Of a stretch of DNA of 64,000 nucleotides, positions 41,401 through 52,400 are shown piece after piece (the stretch's first letter is position 1; the number at the start of each line of letters is the position of its first letter). The notes beneath the pieces are model-generated. The model was not told the origin of the DNA and did no database searches. It saw nothing but the letters and a program-made list of their open reading frames with translations. The translations under genes and the position numbers were made by a program. The DNA is from Nipponacmea schrenckii (taxonomy: Eukaryota; Mollusca; Gastropoda; Lottiidae), in assembly GCA_030562195.1 (NCBI GenBank), contig JAUJPP010000003.1, positions 12,741,398 through 12,805,397 on the forward strand. The letters run 5' to 3'.

Positions 41401-42630
41401 TCTCAAGTGTGGACTTCATGTACAAATTTTTTATCAGAATATATTTGGTTTTGGGCTGATTATCAGGTTTTATTCTTTTGATCAATTTTTTATAATAAAA
41501 ATATGAAAATATTTGATTGAGAAAATATGAATGTTACAACACAATGATGACTGAAATATAGCAATTGCTGCCAGTGGTGGTGTGTTGTTAGATTTTGTCC
41601 AAAAATTGGATTTGATTGTCAAAAAAGTAGTGGCTTGAAGTTGATTGATATTGTACTTCTTGACTTGATCCTCTTTTTATGACTCAATGTATAATGAGTA
41701 TCTGTAATTGTAGATGTTTTACAAATGATGGGTAGAGCTGGTAGGCCACAGTTTGATGAAAGTGGTAAAGCTGTTATATTAGTACATGATGTCAAAAAAC
41801 ATTTCTATAAACGATTTTTGTATGAACCTTTCCCTGTAGAATCTAAGTAAGTATTGATTTAAAAGGCATTATGGGATATGCACAGTTCTTCTGTCTAAGA
41901 GATTTATTGCCTTGTTCAAGCTTGAACAAGAAATTGCAAATTTCATAGTACCTTCCCTTTATGTCCCGATTACTCTCCTATTCCCTTTGCTCTGATAAGC
42001 TTTGATATTCCATGTTCTGATAGTACCTTTCCTCTCCAAACTTTTGACACAGATTTCTCATATGCTCTGACAGCATTTTCAAGTTTGCACTGTAAGCCTC
42101 TTCTGATTTTCTCATATTTTCTTTGTCATTATAAGAATTATATATGATAGTAAGTCAGAAAAGGAAAAGAAAAGAAAAGAAAGAAAGACACAATTATATT
42201 TTACTAGGATAACAACTTAGGTTCACAAATCCGCCGTGACACGGATCCTTTCTACCTCTTGGCAGTGATCTTTCCCGAATTATCCGTACCTATTTACAGC
42301 TGGGTGGACTGGATTTATTAGTGAAGATGACTTATTCAAGGTCATCGAACTATCACACGTCGATAGAGATTAGAACTCATGTTCAACATTTTCAATGTAT
42401 CAAAGCAAATGACATGACGTAAAGAACCAACGCTGAAATCGCTGTGCTATATAACCCCACAAAATATAAAATAATTTGTTGATCTCTTATCTCTCCATGT
42501 ATAGTTTACTAGAAGTATTGCCAGACCATTTAAATGCTGAAATTGTAGCTGGTACTATAGCCTCTAAACAGGATGCCATGGACTACATTACATGGACATA
42601 TTTCTTTAGAAGACTTGTCATGAATCCGAG
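17434..42630 (+). CDS. ASCC3: ASCC3, activating signal cointegrator 1 complex helicase subunit (33 exons, 3' end not in window)
   Basis: Ski2-like superfamily 2 helicase with two cassettes. In animals it is the motor of the ASC-1 complex, working with ASCC1/2 and TRIP4 to split collided ribosomes and, with ALKBH3, in alkylation repair (3'-5' DNA unwinding). Joined exons keep one frame for 5,285 nt, about 1,761 codons. Both Walker A motifs (near residues 494-500 and 1343-1350), a DEVH box (605-608) and a DEIH box (1447-1450) are intact. Sequence follows vertebrate ASCC3 nearly throughout, from MNLPRL to RRLVMNP. The final exon ends in phase 2 (AG) and a serine codon is expected to be completed next; the remaining roughly 390-400 residues were not found before 64,000. 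Exon coordinates are given in the three segment entries. Confidence 0.97.
19990..21365. mobile_element. TIR element 1 in ASCC3 intron 6, TAA target duplication (PIF/Harbinger-like, non-autonomous)
   Basis: The left end GGCCAGACCAATTT and the right end (its inverse AAATTGGTCTGGCC) extend as about 30-bp imperfect inverted repeats through 'ttgttttacgga'. TAA flanks both sides (19,987-19,989 and 21,366-21,368). A 3-bp TWA duplication and GG-starting ends fit PIF/Harbinger. No transposase frame is seen in the 1,376 bp. The interior holds A/T runs and a possible captured coding exon at 20,747-20,866. Confidence 0.8.
20747..20866 (+). other. Possible captured 3'-terminal coding exon inside TIR element 1
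   Basis: A pyrimidine-rich acceptor (cttcacgctcttttag) is followed by 39 open codons and TGA. The translation is Ser/Lys-rich with [19 protein letters not shown] and ends MPLMC, which looks like a real hydrophilic C-terminal tail rather than random AT-rich DNA. I do not recognise the parent gene. It could also be chance. Confidence 0.3.
23225..23335. repeat. Long imperfect hairpin inside TIR element 2
   Basis: The left arm (23,225-23,269, starting agtaattgg and ending gaatctgt) and the right arm (23,288-23,335, starting acagattcac and ending ccaattact) are inverse copies with a few mismatches and a 3-nt length difference, around an 18-nt loop. It would fold in ASCC3 pre-mRNA. It may be a nested foldback MITE. 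Confidence 0.75.
23718..23906 (-). other. Unassigned 62-codon open frame inside TIR element 2
   Basis: ATG-initiated open frame on the strand opposite ASCC3, with an upstream in-frame stop. The translation has a balanced composition ([20 protein letters not shown] is part of it) unlike the surrounding A/T-run DNA, and an acceptor-like tttttttcttag lies some 70 bp upstream. It may be a captured gene fragment. No family is recognised. Confidence 0.25.
31573..31980 (+). repeat. 12 x 34-bp tandem array that duplicates the exon 26 / intron 26 splice junction of ASCC3
   Basis: The first unit is the real exon end (coding DEIHLLG) plus the donor; eleven more units follow without gap, exactly 34 bp each, 408 bp in all. 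Every unit carries tgatgaaa(t/a/g)(a/g)catctc(t/a)tgg followed by gtaagt, so each repeats the coding end and a strong 5' splice site. Units differ only by t/c or a/t changes at a few sites. Reading past the first donor in frame meets TGA after five codons (GGT AAG TTT TTA TAT TGA). Confidence 0.97.
33420..33518 (+). other. Possible non-coding first exon of the nested gene in ASCC3 intron 29
   Basis: A less AT-rich block ends in a good donor (gtctacag followed by gtaggt) within the 7.6-kb ASCC3 intron 29. It could be the 5' UTR exon spliced to the acceptor at 37,841-37,846. The 5' limit is a guess. Confidence 0.3.
34222..34500. repeat. Two inverted-orientation units of the 4-kb repeat family in ASCC3 intron 29
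   Basis: Two units about 154 bp apart share (t/g)(a)attattgcc / gctattgcc, tgtaaaatc, atagaagctacaatttt / atagtagctataatttt and ggattttgatgaa(a)cttg. These are the inverse of 'caagtttcatcaaaatcc' and 'gggcaataactc' of the 3.9-4.5 kb repeat, but degraded. Confidence 0.6.
35969..35989 (+). repeat. Short interstitial telomere-like tract
   Basis: ggGTTAGGGTTAGGGTAAGGG: about three telomeric TTAGGG units with one change, inside ASCC3 intron 29. Confidence 0.8.
37989..38336 (+). CDS. Nested gene: small single-pass membrane protein with a coiled-coil tail, 115 aa
   Basis: I do not recognise the family. The protein has one hydrophobic segment at about residues 12-33 ([20 protein letters not shown]) and then an acidic/polar helix-forming region at about residues 58-110 with coiled-coil character ([20 protein letters not shown], then [20 protein letters not shown]). 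It lies on the same strand as ASCC3 inside its intron 29 (32,801-40,409). The exon has its own acceptor (tttttttcctag, ending 37,846), 142 bp of 5' UTR, ATG in context caaaATGc, and an AATAAA at 39,423-39,428 that would give a 3' UTR of about 1.1 kb. It is intronless within the coding part. It may be a nested gene or, less likely, an alternative 3' exon of ASCC3 transcripts. Confidence 0.65.
   Translation: MPELLGYLQMYGSWHILLLICVLDIMFIAVHFGEKKVTFTIDRYGDIVSRTTDDIVNDIMEEQFKLSQTIEQNIQLITNLTSALKAKDKIIRHLTLEMEMVEKDIALLKSSQEPT
39423..39428 (+). terminator. Polyadenylation signal of the nested gene
   Basis: AATAAA followed by a T-rich stretch (gttttttttt), about 1.09 kb after the stop codon of the nested membrane protein. 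A (TA)n tract lies just upstream at about 39,370-39,398. Confidence 0.5.
40033..40289. mobile_element. TIR element of the TTAAAGGGATA family (copy 3) in ASCC3 intron 29
   Basis: It begins TTAAAGtgATACtGCGTCT and ends with the inverse (AGACGCtGTATtcCTTTAA); 257 bp. The interior matches copy 2 at 8.9-9.2 kb. It lies about 120 bp before ASCC3 exon 30. On the minus strand the conserved core contains a canonical ccag|gtaagt donor. Confidence 0.8.
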
Positions 42631-44334
42631 GTGAGTGGATATTGTTTTTATAAACAAACACAATGGGTATTTATTATTTATCATTTTATTTCAGCTGATA
42701 ATTATGTGTTAATACTAATATGCATTAGTAAGACTTTAATAAATACAATACACTTATACACAATATTCTACACATTTTATTTAGCAACAATAGTTAATCA
42801 TAGACTGAATCATGATATAAAAATCATTCTTTTAGGATTATGAATAATTCTGTAGACTTTTTATTTTACATGTTTCAGGGTTAAGTCCAATACACGAAAC
42901 ATATTCAAAATATTAAATCAAGATTTTTTGAGAACTGGGTCCTGGTTATCAAATATAGTTTGATAACTGATGAATTACATAGTAAATGAATTATGAAAAT
43001 AACATGATCTTCAAAAACTGAATGTGAAATATTGAAGTTTACAATGCCTGCCACAACACTTGAATTTGAATAAATAATAGATAATAAGTTATGATAAATT
43101 GATAAATATATTGACAGATTATATATTGACATTTGGATTTCTATGTCCGTGTTGGTGGAATAATACAATAAATAAGCAGTATATATACAATATGTAAGTA
43201 ATGATGAGTAATATATTAGTAAGTGCCTATCATCAAATGCCTAGAAATTTTATATAATTTGTATGATTTTGTATATAAGATGGATGTTTTTATGTGAAAC
43301 AATTTTAATGAAATTTCTGATGAAAGTGCAGCTAATTTAATAGAAAATAGTAGTACCTAATCTTTAATTTATTTTAAGCCATTGACTTCATTGTTCTTGA
43401 TACAAAGCATTTGTATATTAAGAAAGTTAAGGAAAACTTTGACTTTGACTTGGATTCTGTAAAATTAAGCCATCTGTTTCTAGGCATATAACAAGTCAAT
43501 ACTTATCTAGGTTTACAATATGTTAAAAACACTATAAACAAATAAATACACAATAATAAAACAAGGAATGAATGATTCAAAAAAATATCACAGTATTAAT
43601 TCTGGCTAATAAATCCCATGAGCGTTTTTCTTATTCACCAAGATGTTTTTCTACTCCTAAGCTGCCTGTTAGGTTAAATCTTAGCTTAATCCTTGATTAC
43701 AGGATTACAACAATGACTAGATATGGTATTATATTGCACTCATATTTTATGAAATAATTTAACAAAATTTGCCCTATCAAAATGTAACAAAATGTACTAT
43801 GAATAATTTGTCTTCAATCATTAAACAAATTTCATTATACATATACAATATGCAAAAAAAATGATTTGTTACAGACCTAAACATAATTATGAAATAATGA
43901 TATGATAATGAAGGATTGCTCACTGAATAACCTATAAGCTATTTTCATGCTTAAAATTCAGTTCATAATCAAATTTACTTGTATTATTGTATGCTTTGTG
44001 TATCAGTTATATACAAAAGCTCCAAAGACATCTGAAAACCTATTGAGAAATATTTTGAAATCTCATTTACAGTGTACTACTTAAATGATTATGATCTTTT
44101 AGTATGTAAGATTATCTCTGACCAAATCTGTTTTGATTTTATGATTAATTGTGACAATATTAATAAATAATAAATGAAAATATTTACAATGACTAGTTAT
44201 AGATATATATACTTGTGACTCATCAAATATGGCACTTTCACATGGTAGATATTCACAGTTATTTCAGTCTAGGTGGACGGTTGTATGACTACAAAGCATT
44301 CATGTGTCTAATATTACAAGATTTGAAGCTTTCC
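42631..44334. other. Sequence after the last visible ASCC3 exon; 3' flank of the lectin receptor gene
   Basis: The donor gtgagt opens at 42,631. No ASCC3 exon follows on the + strand. The part near 44 kb should include the 3' UTR of the minus-strand receptor. Short open frames here have no protein character; the plus-strand frame at 44,215-44,442 is antisense to the receptor tail exon. Confidence 0.5.
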
Positions 44335-47300
44335 TTAGGCACACTCTACATAACAATAGTCATTATTACTGTATGGATTATACTCATTATTACACTGATT
44401 AAAATCTCCACTACTTCGGAATGCTGGATTCCGGATTTCTAAAAATCTCTCTTTATTCTGGAAATATCTTTTTTCTTTCAACCTGTAATGTAGTGAAACA
44501 TGTTATCTCATGTTTTGTTTTGAATAAATACATGAACAAGTTGCCGACCAAAATTTATACATGATGGGGTGCGTTCAATATGTCATGCAAATGTCATTAA
44601 TTATTCAGTTGTATAATTAATACTTGTAAAACTTGTCTCCTTTTGGCAAATATAGTCTTCAAATGAGTGATTTCAAACCTACACAAATTGCCATTTCAGT
44701 ATTTGACAAGATATAATGAATAAGAGCAATTTTCAAAGTAGGTGAAAAAGTGATTCAGTTCTTTGTTTATATAACAATGTAGGTAAACAAAACAAATTTC
44801 AAATCAATACTACTGAACTACTGTGATAAATATACAAGCTTACAACAGTAAAAATGAAAAACTTACCATTTGATTACTAGTAATGTTAGTAAAACCAATA
44901 ATACCAAAGTTAAAGTACCAATAACACCACCTGCTATAGCAGCTGAAAATGAATTAAAAATAGTTTCAAATTTCTGTGTAGTATTTTCCTAAACCTTTTT
45001 GTTTTTGAAACATAGTGATTCTTTTTACCCACAATCGTTTACTGAAATTAATTCTAATTTTACACCCAAATCTCTTGGTTTTTATGCCACATGCAATTTC
45101 AGGCTTTTCCTAGAATAGTCTTAACTTATTAATAAGAAGGGTGTGAATGTAGTCTTGAAGAGATTGATGAATTATTCAGTAAATTGTAGCTAATTAGTGA
45201 AGACATGTTGATAGAAAAACCTCACACACCATAGAAACTTAATAAACACAAGCCCTTTCTTAACACATTATATATTCTGCATGTCTTTTATTGTCATTCT
45301 ATAATCAATTATAATCTTTCTTCATGCTATCTTTCTATTATCACTGCATGACATTCTATTCTCAATATAGTCCAGTAGCAATTTGTTGAATGTTGTAGCT
45401 AGTAGAGCTCTGCCTCTTTTAGTAAAAGTATAACATTTTGGAATTTAACTAAGACAAAATAAAAATTTAATTCATAAACCAGGCCAATCTTGAATGTTTA
45501 ATCAACCTCAAGTAAAAATGAATTATTATGAAAAATTCAAGTCAAAATTCTACCATGGAATTGGATTATCTTGTTATAAATTGAAAACTTACCAAAAGGT
45601 AGTGTCTTACTAATACCACTCCTAGGTTTATAGTCATGGTATATAGGTATTGGTGTAGTCTCAATGTTTCTAGTTGTTAATGTACTAGATAACATTGATG
45701 TTGTTGATACTCCTGTATCCTGTTGTTGATATTGCTTGTTTTTGTTATTGTTGAAATTGTTGTTTGAATTTGAAATCGGCAACATCCAGGTCATCTCGTT
45801 GCTTGAATCTGTTGTAGGCAATAATTTGGGCATTTTTGGAAAAGCTGAAAGAAGGATAAAATGAGACATGAGTTTTCTATGAAATTGTATAGGAAGTGTG
45901 TAAATTTTGTATTTGATTTTATTGCCAATTAGTGTTGCAATGTTTCCCCTTTGAAGATGTTCTTGAACATAAATTGAACTTTGAATTCGAAACAAATTAG
46001 TTCAAAAGGAAGTAGATATATCTTTGAGATCTTTGAAAGAAAAGGATAAAGAAATTTAGAAAAGATGTTAAGATATGAGGTAATGAAATCAAGATGGTAG
46101 ACATTTCTTACCTTCGTAATATAACCAAAATCCTTTACTGTTTCCTGTTTCTGCTTTTAATTCAATTTGAAAATGATTTCCATGAGACCCAAATGTAGAT
46201 TCTGAACGTCGTCCACATAATGTTGTACTGTGAAATCCATCACTAAAATACATCAAATCAGAGCAGGCTTTCTTGCCTCGTGGTTCTAATTCCATATCAA
46301 TGATAGTCAGTAGTATTTTTTGACCAGGTTGTGCTTGTATTTGTATGGTACAAGATAAATTACTATGAAAGTTATTAGGATAACGTGGTGTAGCTATATA
46401 TCCACTTTGATCTGTTAATATTGATGCATCACATATACCGTATGTCTTGGATACTGAAAATAGATAAAGACAATCTAATATAAATCATCCATATCAATAT
46501 AATATCAATTACAGCCAACTGAAGAACATGTTTAAACAAAATTCGTAATCCTTTGTGGATTTGACATTTTCTATTGGTATAAAAATCATTTTAAGTATTC
46601 AGATGAAGTGTATACTGTCTGAAAAGATAGGTGCTTAGGATATTGGAGTGTTGAAGAATTGTTAAAGTTCAGAATCTGAACTTCCTTCAGATAATGCAAG
46701 AGTTACATATCTCCATTCTAATTTGCTATGTTTAGGAACTATCAATTAATATCTGATCATAAATAGATTTCTTGTATTGTCTTTAAAACAATTTAACATA
46801 AGAACCTAGACATATAACTTGTATTTAGTCATCAGATAAAAGAGAATTAAATAGTCAGCTTAGCTGAAAAATAGATCAAAGGAAGTGGGACAGACTATAA
46901 TTTATTATAGAATTATTTTAACATTTAAAGATATGTATGTTATTTATTAGTTTGATGATAATTTAACAATACATCTGTTGCTTTCACCAAGTCTTTTGTT
47001 TAAAATATAGCCAGGAGTTTGACAGATGGTAGACTTTCAAGTCTCCAGGTATGCCCAAAACAACCAATCATCTGTCCTCATATTCTTATCATCTGCAAAC
47101 TCATTTGCATAAAACAGATGTTGACTGCTCTTTCTTCTCTCTTCATTGTTATTTTTCAAATTTGTGGGTTACTCTTAGCTACAGGTCAAAGTTTAAATTT
47201 TTAAATTTGAAGTTGATTTTTTTTCTGTTGTCAAATATGCTTGATTAAGAAATATGGGCTTCAGAACCAAATGGAAAACTGTTTTATAACTAGTTATGTA

Positions 47301-49411
47301 TCATATTCCATCAAATCAACAAAAATAACAAAAACATTAACAATGACAAGCAATATCAACAACAGGATACAGGAGTATCAACAACATCAATGTTATCTAG
47401 TACATTTACAACTAGAAACATTGAGACTACACCAATACCTATATACCATGACTATAAACCTAGTAGTTTGATTAAAATAAAGCTATATCTTTTCACATTT
47501 TATATATGACTATGTGAACTACCCAAACCTTGTGTCAAATCAGGAGTGATTTAAACATAGTCATACTTAAATTTGAAACTTTTTTATGGCACTTGAAATT
47601 CTAATTTTCATTTTTTTAATTTAATATTGAATAAGAGAAGTAAGTTCATGTTTTTGATGGAAAACAGCCAATATTTTCCATCAGAAAAGCGGAAGTATTA
47701 ATACATTAATTATAGCTCAACATAGATAAAATATTTATAATTAAAATCTTTATTCAATTTCCTCACTGAATCAACCTACGCATCTTTAGTTTACAAATAA
47801 GATTTGATAAATGAACATCAGTTTGGTGAATCAAAGTTCAAATAACTTTAAATTTCTTTCTCAACCTCAAGTCTTACTTGAACAAGAAAGTATTTTGTTG
47901 AAAGTTTGTTGTTGTTTACATGAAAAATATTAGTCAAGTGGAGAAGGAACTTTATTTTGATAAGAATTCTCTACTCGGTCTCTGTTTAAATATAGTTTAC
48001 TTGTTTTTGAGTCTTATTTTGATGAGAATAGCAAACTCAAAGTAAAAGATTCATTATTCAAAAACTTACAACATGTTTATTTTAATGAATACCTCAAGAA
48101 ACGAAACGTCATCTAAAAACTACTAAATATTGGAGATAGTACAATGTACAAGGGATGTACTTTAATATGGTTTCATATTGAAATATTCAAATACCATAGA
48201 TGGCTACAATTTCAGTTTATTTTCCTGTCTGTAAGCAATGTTTCAACAATTTACATCGCCATCATCAGCTTATTGAATTTATCCTCTCATGTATGCAAAA
48301 GGTTGTTGTGTAGGAAATTGTTTAGGTAACAGAATTAAAGTTCCTGGAATAGTTATTGATGTGTAGTCAGGGGCAACAATATTATTTATGTATAAGAAAG
48401 ACTAGGTCTAGTGATAAGTCAATGATGTCTTGTATTGATTACTAATAATGATTATTAGTCTATTGTCGTCTGACTCATTTCCTTCCTTGTGCTGTCTGAT
48501 TTCATGTAGTGAAGAAATATACTGAAGACAAAATTTTTTTGATCTTAACTTTGATGATCTTAACTTTGATGATGTAAACTTTGATGAACAATTATGCATA
48601 CAGTCTTTTAATGAATTGTTCTGGAAATTCGGAACTAGAATAATTACTGCCTCTCTGTAGAAAGGTTTCACATTTGATTTTTTGTCCTTTATCATGAAAT
48701 GTGATTGTCCAGATATTTCCTCAGTAATATTTAAAATAAAATTATAGATATTCATGTATATAGATTAATAATTGATGCCCAAATGGTAAAGCACTTCAGA
48801 AATCACAAAAAAATGAAATTATTACTTACTTTCAACACATTCATATTCCACTTGAAAATAGTTACTATATTGTCCACATGATGGTACTAAACGACCATAG
48901 CTACCAGTTGGTAGATTAATACTACACTGTTCTCTACCAACACACGAATATTTCTCATCTTCTTTTAATTTACAGTCTCCTGGACTGTACACACATTTGT
49001 CTGTTTTGCTAACCCCATAGAATGTCTGCAAAATTCTAACCATGGAGCCTACAGGACATGTTATATCCAATGATTTTTGCTGTTGACTAAAACAAGCTGA
49101 TATTTTCAGTCCTGCAATAAAAAGTCCAAACATCTTTTTTTTTAATTTATTAAACTAGGGCAGTGTTTTATATTGAAACTGCCAAAACATTTTATTATCT
49201 TTTGGCAAGAGAAGTAAAGATTGAAAAATGAAAGTTGAAATTTTGGCATTTGATATCAAACGATATGTCTAGATTAAATACATTAAAATACACAATAAAG
49301 ATTAAAATTTGGCAGAAATAATCAGATGTAAGAAGATATATAATGTAACTTACCCTGTATTTGTATAAAGGTCTGAATACAGACTAGTAATATTACCATT
49401 AACTTCATCAT
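44335..49411 (-). CDS. SUEL-lectin/CUB type I membrane receptor, 385 aa, six exons
   Basis: Predicted cell-surface protein. Exons in gene order: 49354-49411, 48830-49111, 46112-46453, 45593-45844, 44867-44942, 44335-44482; 1,158 nt, one frame. Layout: signal peptide (MMKLMVILLVCIQTFIQIQG), Cys-rich SUEL/rhamnose-binding lectin domain about 21-112 (CPVGSM, YGVSKTDKC, CGQYSNYFQVEYEC), CUB domain about 117-227 (YIATPRYPNNF, ACSDLMYF, TTLCG), a Ser/Thr/Asn/Gln-rich stalk coded by one exon, a TM helix about 313-335 and a 50-residue tail with NPAF and several tyrosines. Exons 1-4 all end in phase 1, the pattern of shuffled extracellular modules. SUEL domains bind galactose/rhamnose-type sugars; ligand and role here are unknown, possibly recognition at the cell surface. 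Not part of ASCC3. Confidence 0.9.
47348..47463 (+). repeat. Inverted 116-bp copy of the receptor's stalk exon, inside its own intron 2
   Basis: It matches the inverse of 45,622-45,737 (stalk exon 4) at 115 of 116 positions. The single difference seen is tacattTaca here versus tacattAaca in the exon. Similarity fades upstream (aacaaaaataacaaaaac) and stops sharply after 'aaacctag'. The copy sits between lectin exon 2 and CUB exon 3 in opposite orientation. Confidence 0.93.
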
Positions 49412-52400
49412 GTTCTATAGCCAATAACTAGAAAATAAATATACTTCTTGTATAGATCTGTCCTCTTACATTTCACTTTAACTAATGTTTCACATATTTC
49501 ACTACTTGAACAATTTATAGAGAGAGGCGCGTGCCCTCCAGATTGTTTACTAATTAGATTAGGCTGGTACACACTTGGGGTGAATTGGTCACAGCCCCTC
49601 GTCTATTGGCTAGTGGTAAATAAGATAAAAGAAAGGGTGTATGTTGTTAGACAAGGTTTAGAGAGACAGTCAGTCTTTAAGTAAAGTGTTAATGTCACTA
49701 TAGTTAAGAATATTTATATTAATAAACTGGTTTATACACCTGCCCTTACCTGTACAAACCCCTTTAATGTTTAATTAACTAGTCTCTCATCAAACGATTA
49801 TCATTATCCCTTTAACAAAACTGCACCGGTATTTCCTTTGATCTAACCCTGATCACTCATGTACAACAGAATGATTGACAGTCATTACACACCAAAACTC
49901 CACCTGGCTGTCCTGACCTCTCAAAACCTCATTTCATAAGAACAAAAGGCTTTGTATAGGCTCTCTTTTCAGTACTTAAATGTAGTTTTGCTTTGTAGAA
50001 GAAATGAAAAGAACCTACAGTCTTTGTTATGGCGTGTGCCGTCTGCTTATTCTATGAGCAGATGATAGAAAATCAGCCAATCAAATTTAGCCCTAGGGTT
50101 GAATGTTTATTAGTGGCGTGTGCCAGCTGTCAATGGAGCCAAAAGTTGTAGAAATACTCATACACATTTTGGTCCACTTAAAATATTTTAGTTGATTTAT
50201 GTAGCATCTTGTACTGTTTGTGCATCTGATCTTAATTTTATTGTCAAAATTTCTTCAATTTTCTAACTTCTGCTACTTTATGGAGTTTACCTGGGCACAT
50301 TTGACATTATGCATGTTTAATATATAATATATAAGAGATGTATTGATGCCAATGATGTCATTTTACCAACATTTTTACCAAGTCTCTCCAGTCTGTTCAT
50401 TATGGGAGGATCTTAAAAAACGACTCAATGAAATAATTTTAGACTGATTAATGATACAAATTAAAAGGAAGGCTTACATTTCATCATTGTTATTGATAAA
50501 ATTTGGTATAACCACATTATTATTATTAATTAAATTATATTTTACAAAGATGACTTGAGAAAGGTTCTTCAGGATGTTAAGAATGGCATTTTACAAGATG
50601 AAACTGTTGACATATCATTAACATTACATCACCTGCTATCACCTAGCTTTTGTGAAGTAGTTGACTTATTGAACCTCTTGCTTTATCTCTCTTCATCTTA
50701 AGGAAAAGGTCTTTATTCTCAGATGTCTAAACTCAGCAGGCCAATATTTGAAGTAGTTTGTTATCAGAAATATTAACACCTGTCAATATATAGCCTATAG
50801 TCTACAGTAGGTCTAGTAGTTGTGGTAATCTTTTATTTCTAAATCACAGTTTGTCTTCAAAACTGTCATAAATGTCAAGTTAAGAAAAACAAATTAAGAT
50901 AGGAGTCTGTGTTAAGAGATTTCATTATTAATGAGTTAGAAACCTGGCTAATGTCTACTGGACACCGCAATTATAATATTTGTACGCTTGGGTGTAAATA
51001 AGAATTGAAAAACTGTTTGTTGGACAGTTTCATATACACACTCATTAGAGAATAATTAATTAGGTTTGGTTAATTAAGAATGTATTAAGAATGTTAATAA
51101 GTGGAATATAAAGTGTGAATGAACACTTGTTATAAATTAACACCTTAATTTATGTTCTGATAAAATACTTCATTACCCCCATATCTCTATGAAGTACATC
51201 CTGTATAAGATATATGGGTTGCAATTTATGCCAAAAGCAAATGTATTCTTTACACATAAATGAGTACTATTGATTCTATGTAAAAAGGCTTTGTATCACT
51301 GTCATGTGTATGAAATACAATTCATCATGATAGAATAGGAGAAATTATACAGTGTAAATAGAAATTATGACTAGAAGTGATGACATTGTTGACCAATGAT
51401 CTAACCTAGAGAAAGAATTAATTAAATATCCCTGATATTAATTAAATCTCATGTTTATTATGGGTACTGTATCAACAATGGCACATGTCTGTTAGTAGCA
51501 GGATAGAAACAAGAATATTTCCAGCTGGTGTAGAGTAATTTGAGCAGACCTGTAGAATACAATCTTACTACTGGGATTTAAGTTATTCGTACAATTTTAC
51601 TGTGTACATTCTTATCCCAGTTTACTCCAGTATACTCGAATTGTATTTTAAATGCATACATTTATTTCAATAGTTATACCATAGGTTTTATTCTTTGTTT
51701 TTTATTACTGAAAATGCTTCATACTCTTACTTGAATATTGATAAAGAAATAAGGGAAAGCAAAATGATTTCTTTGTTGCCAACAAATGAGATCATTACCC
51801 ATATGTTTTTATATGTTTTAATATCTTAGAAGATACATAAAACATTTTATATAAAGATTTTTATTGTTTAATCTCCTATTTTACATCTGTTATCTTTCAG
51901 ACTATACCCAGTTTTTATTTTGATTTTGAAAAGAAATTCATGCCAGAAAGTTTAGACTGCTAATATTTTATGGCTCTTTAAATAATTATAGTGAAGAATG
52001 GTGTATGACTGTTGTTGATAAGAACTTAAACAAAAAACATGTTACAAAAAGCTGTAAGATAGAAGGTGATGTTTTGCCTGGTAACAGTAAGGTTAATGTT
52101 CTATATTTAAGAGGTTGTGATACATATGGTAGATATACTGGGAAATAGATTCATTAACTCTGTCCTAATCATCAGTCTTTAACTTCTAATGGAAAACATA
52201 CTACCTCTCAAAAGAGTTTGCCATAACCAAACCTTACTGCTATGTCTAAATCAAAATGAACATTTCATTTGTTCTCAATGAAGGAGTTTATCTGAATTTA
52301 GGGTGATACTGTGTTGGTCAACACTTTCAGCAGAAAGTTAAAGGCGTAGTGTATAGTCCTATGATAATTTATTTCACTTACAAAGAGTCGAGCAAGAAAT

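Larger units (their letters stand above)
30450..42630 (+). other. ASCC3: ASCC3 exons 24-33: helicase cassette 2, truncated in its C-terminal part
   Basis: Exons: 30450-30670, 31055-31140, 31427-31593, 32022-32167, 32277-32397, 32658-32800, 40410-40547, 41053-41173, 41714-41846, 42505-42630. Motifs: [34 protein letters not shown] (split by the intron that carries the donor array), [51 protein letters not shown] and the start of the winged helix ([12 protein letters not shown]). The second cassette is the active 3'-5' motor in human ASCC3. The ratchet/HLH/FN3-like Sec63 end is missing from the window. Confidence 0.95.

Noticed and set aside
44215..44442. Plus-strand 75-codon open frame
   Set aside because: It is antisense to the last coding exon of the lectin receptor.
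47241..47471. Plus-strand 76-codon open frame
   Set aside because: It is the inverted copy of the receptor stalk exon read in another frame, not a separate gene.
50535..50700. Open stretch of about 55 codons (KDDLRKVLQDVKNG and onward) on the + strand, considered as a missing ASCC3 exon
   Set aside because: It ends in TAA, has only a weak AAG acceptor, and does not resemble any part of the ASCC3 C-terminus.
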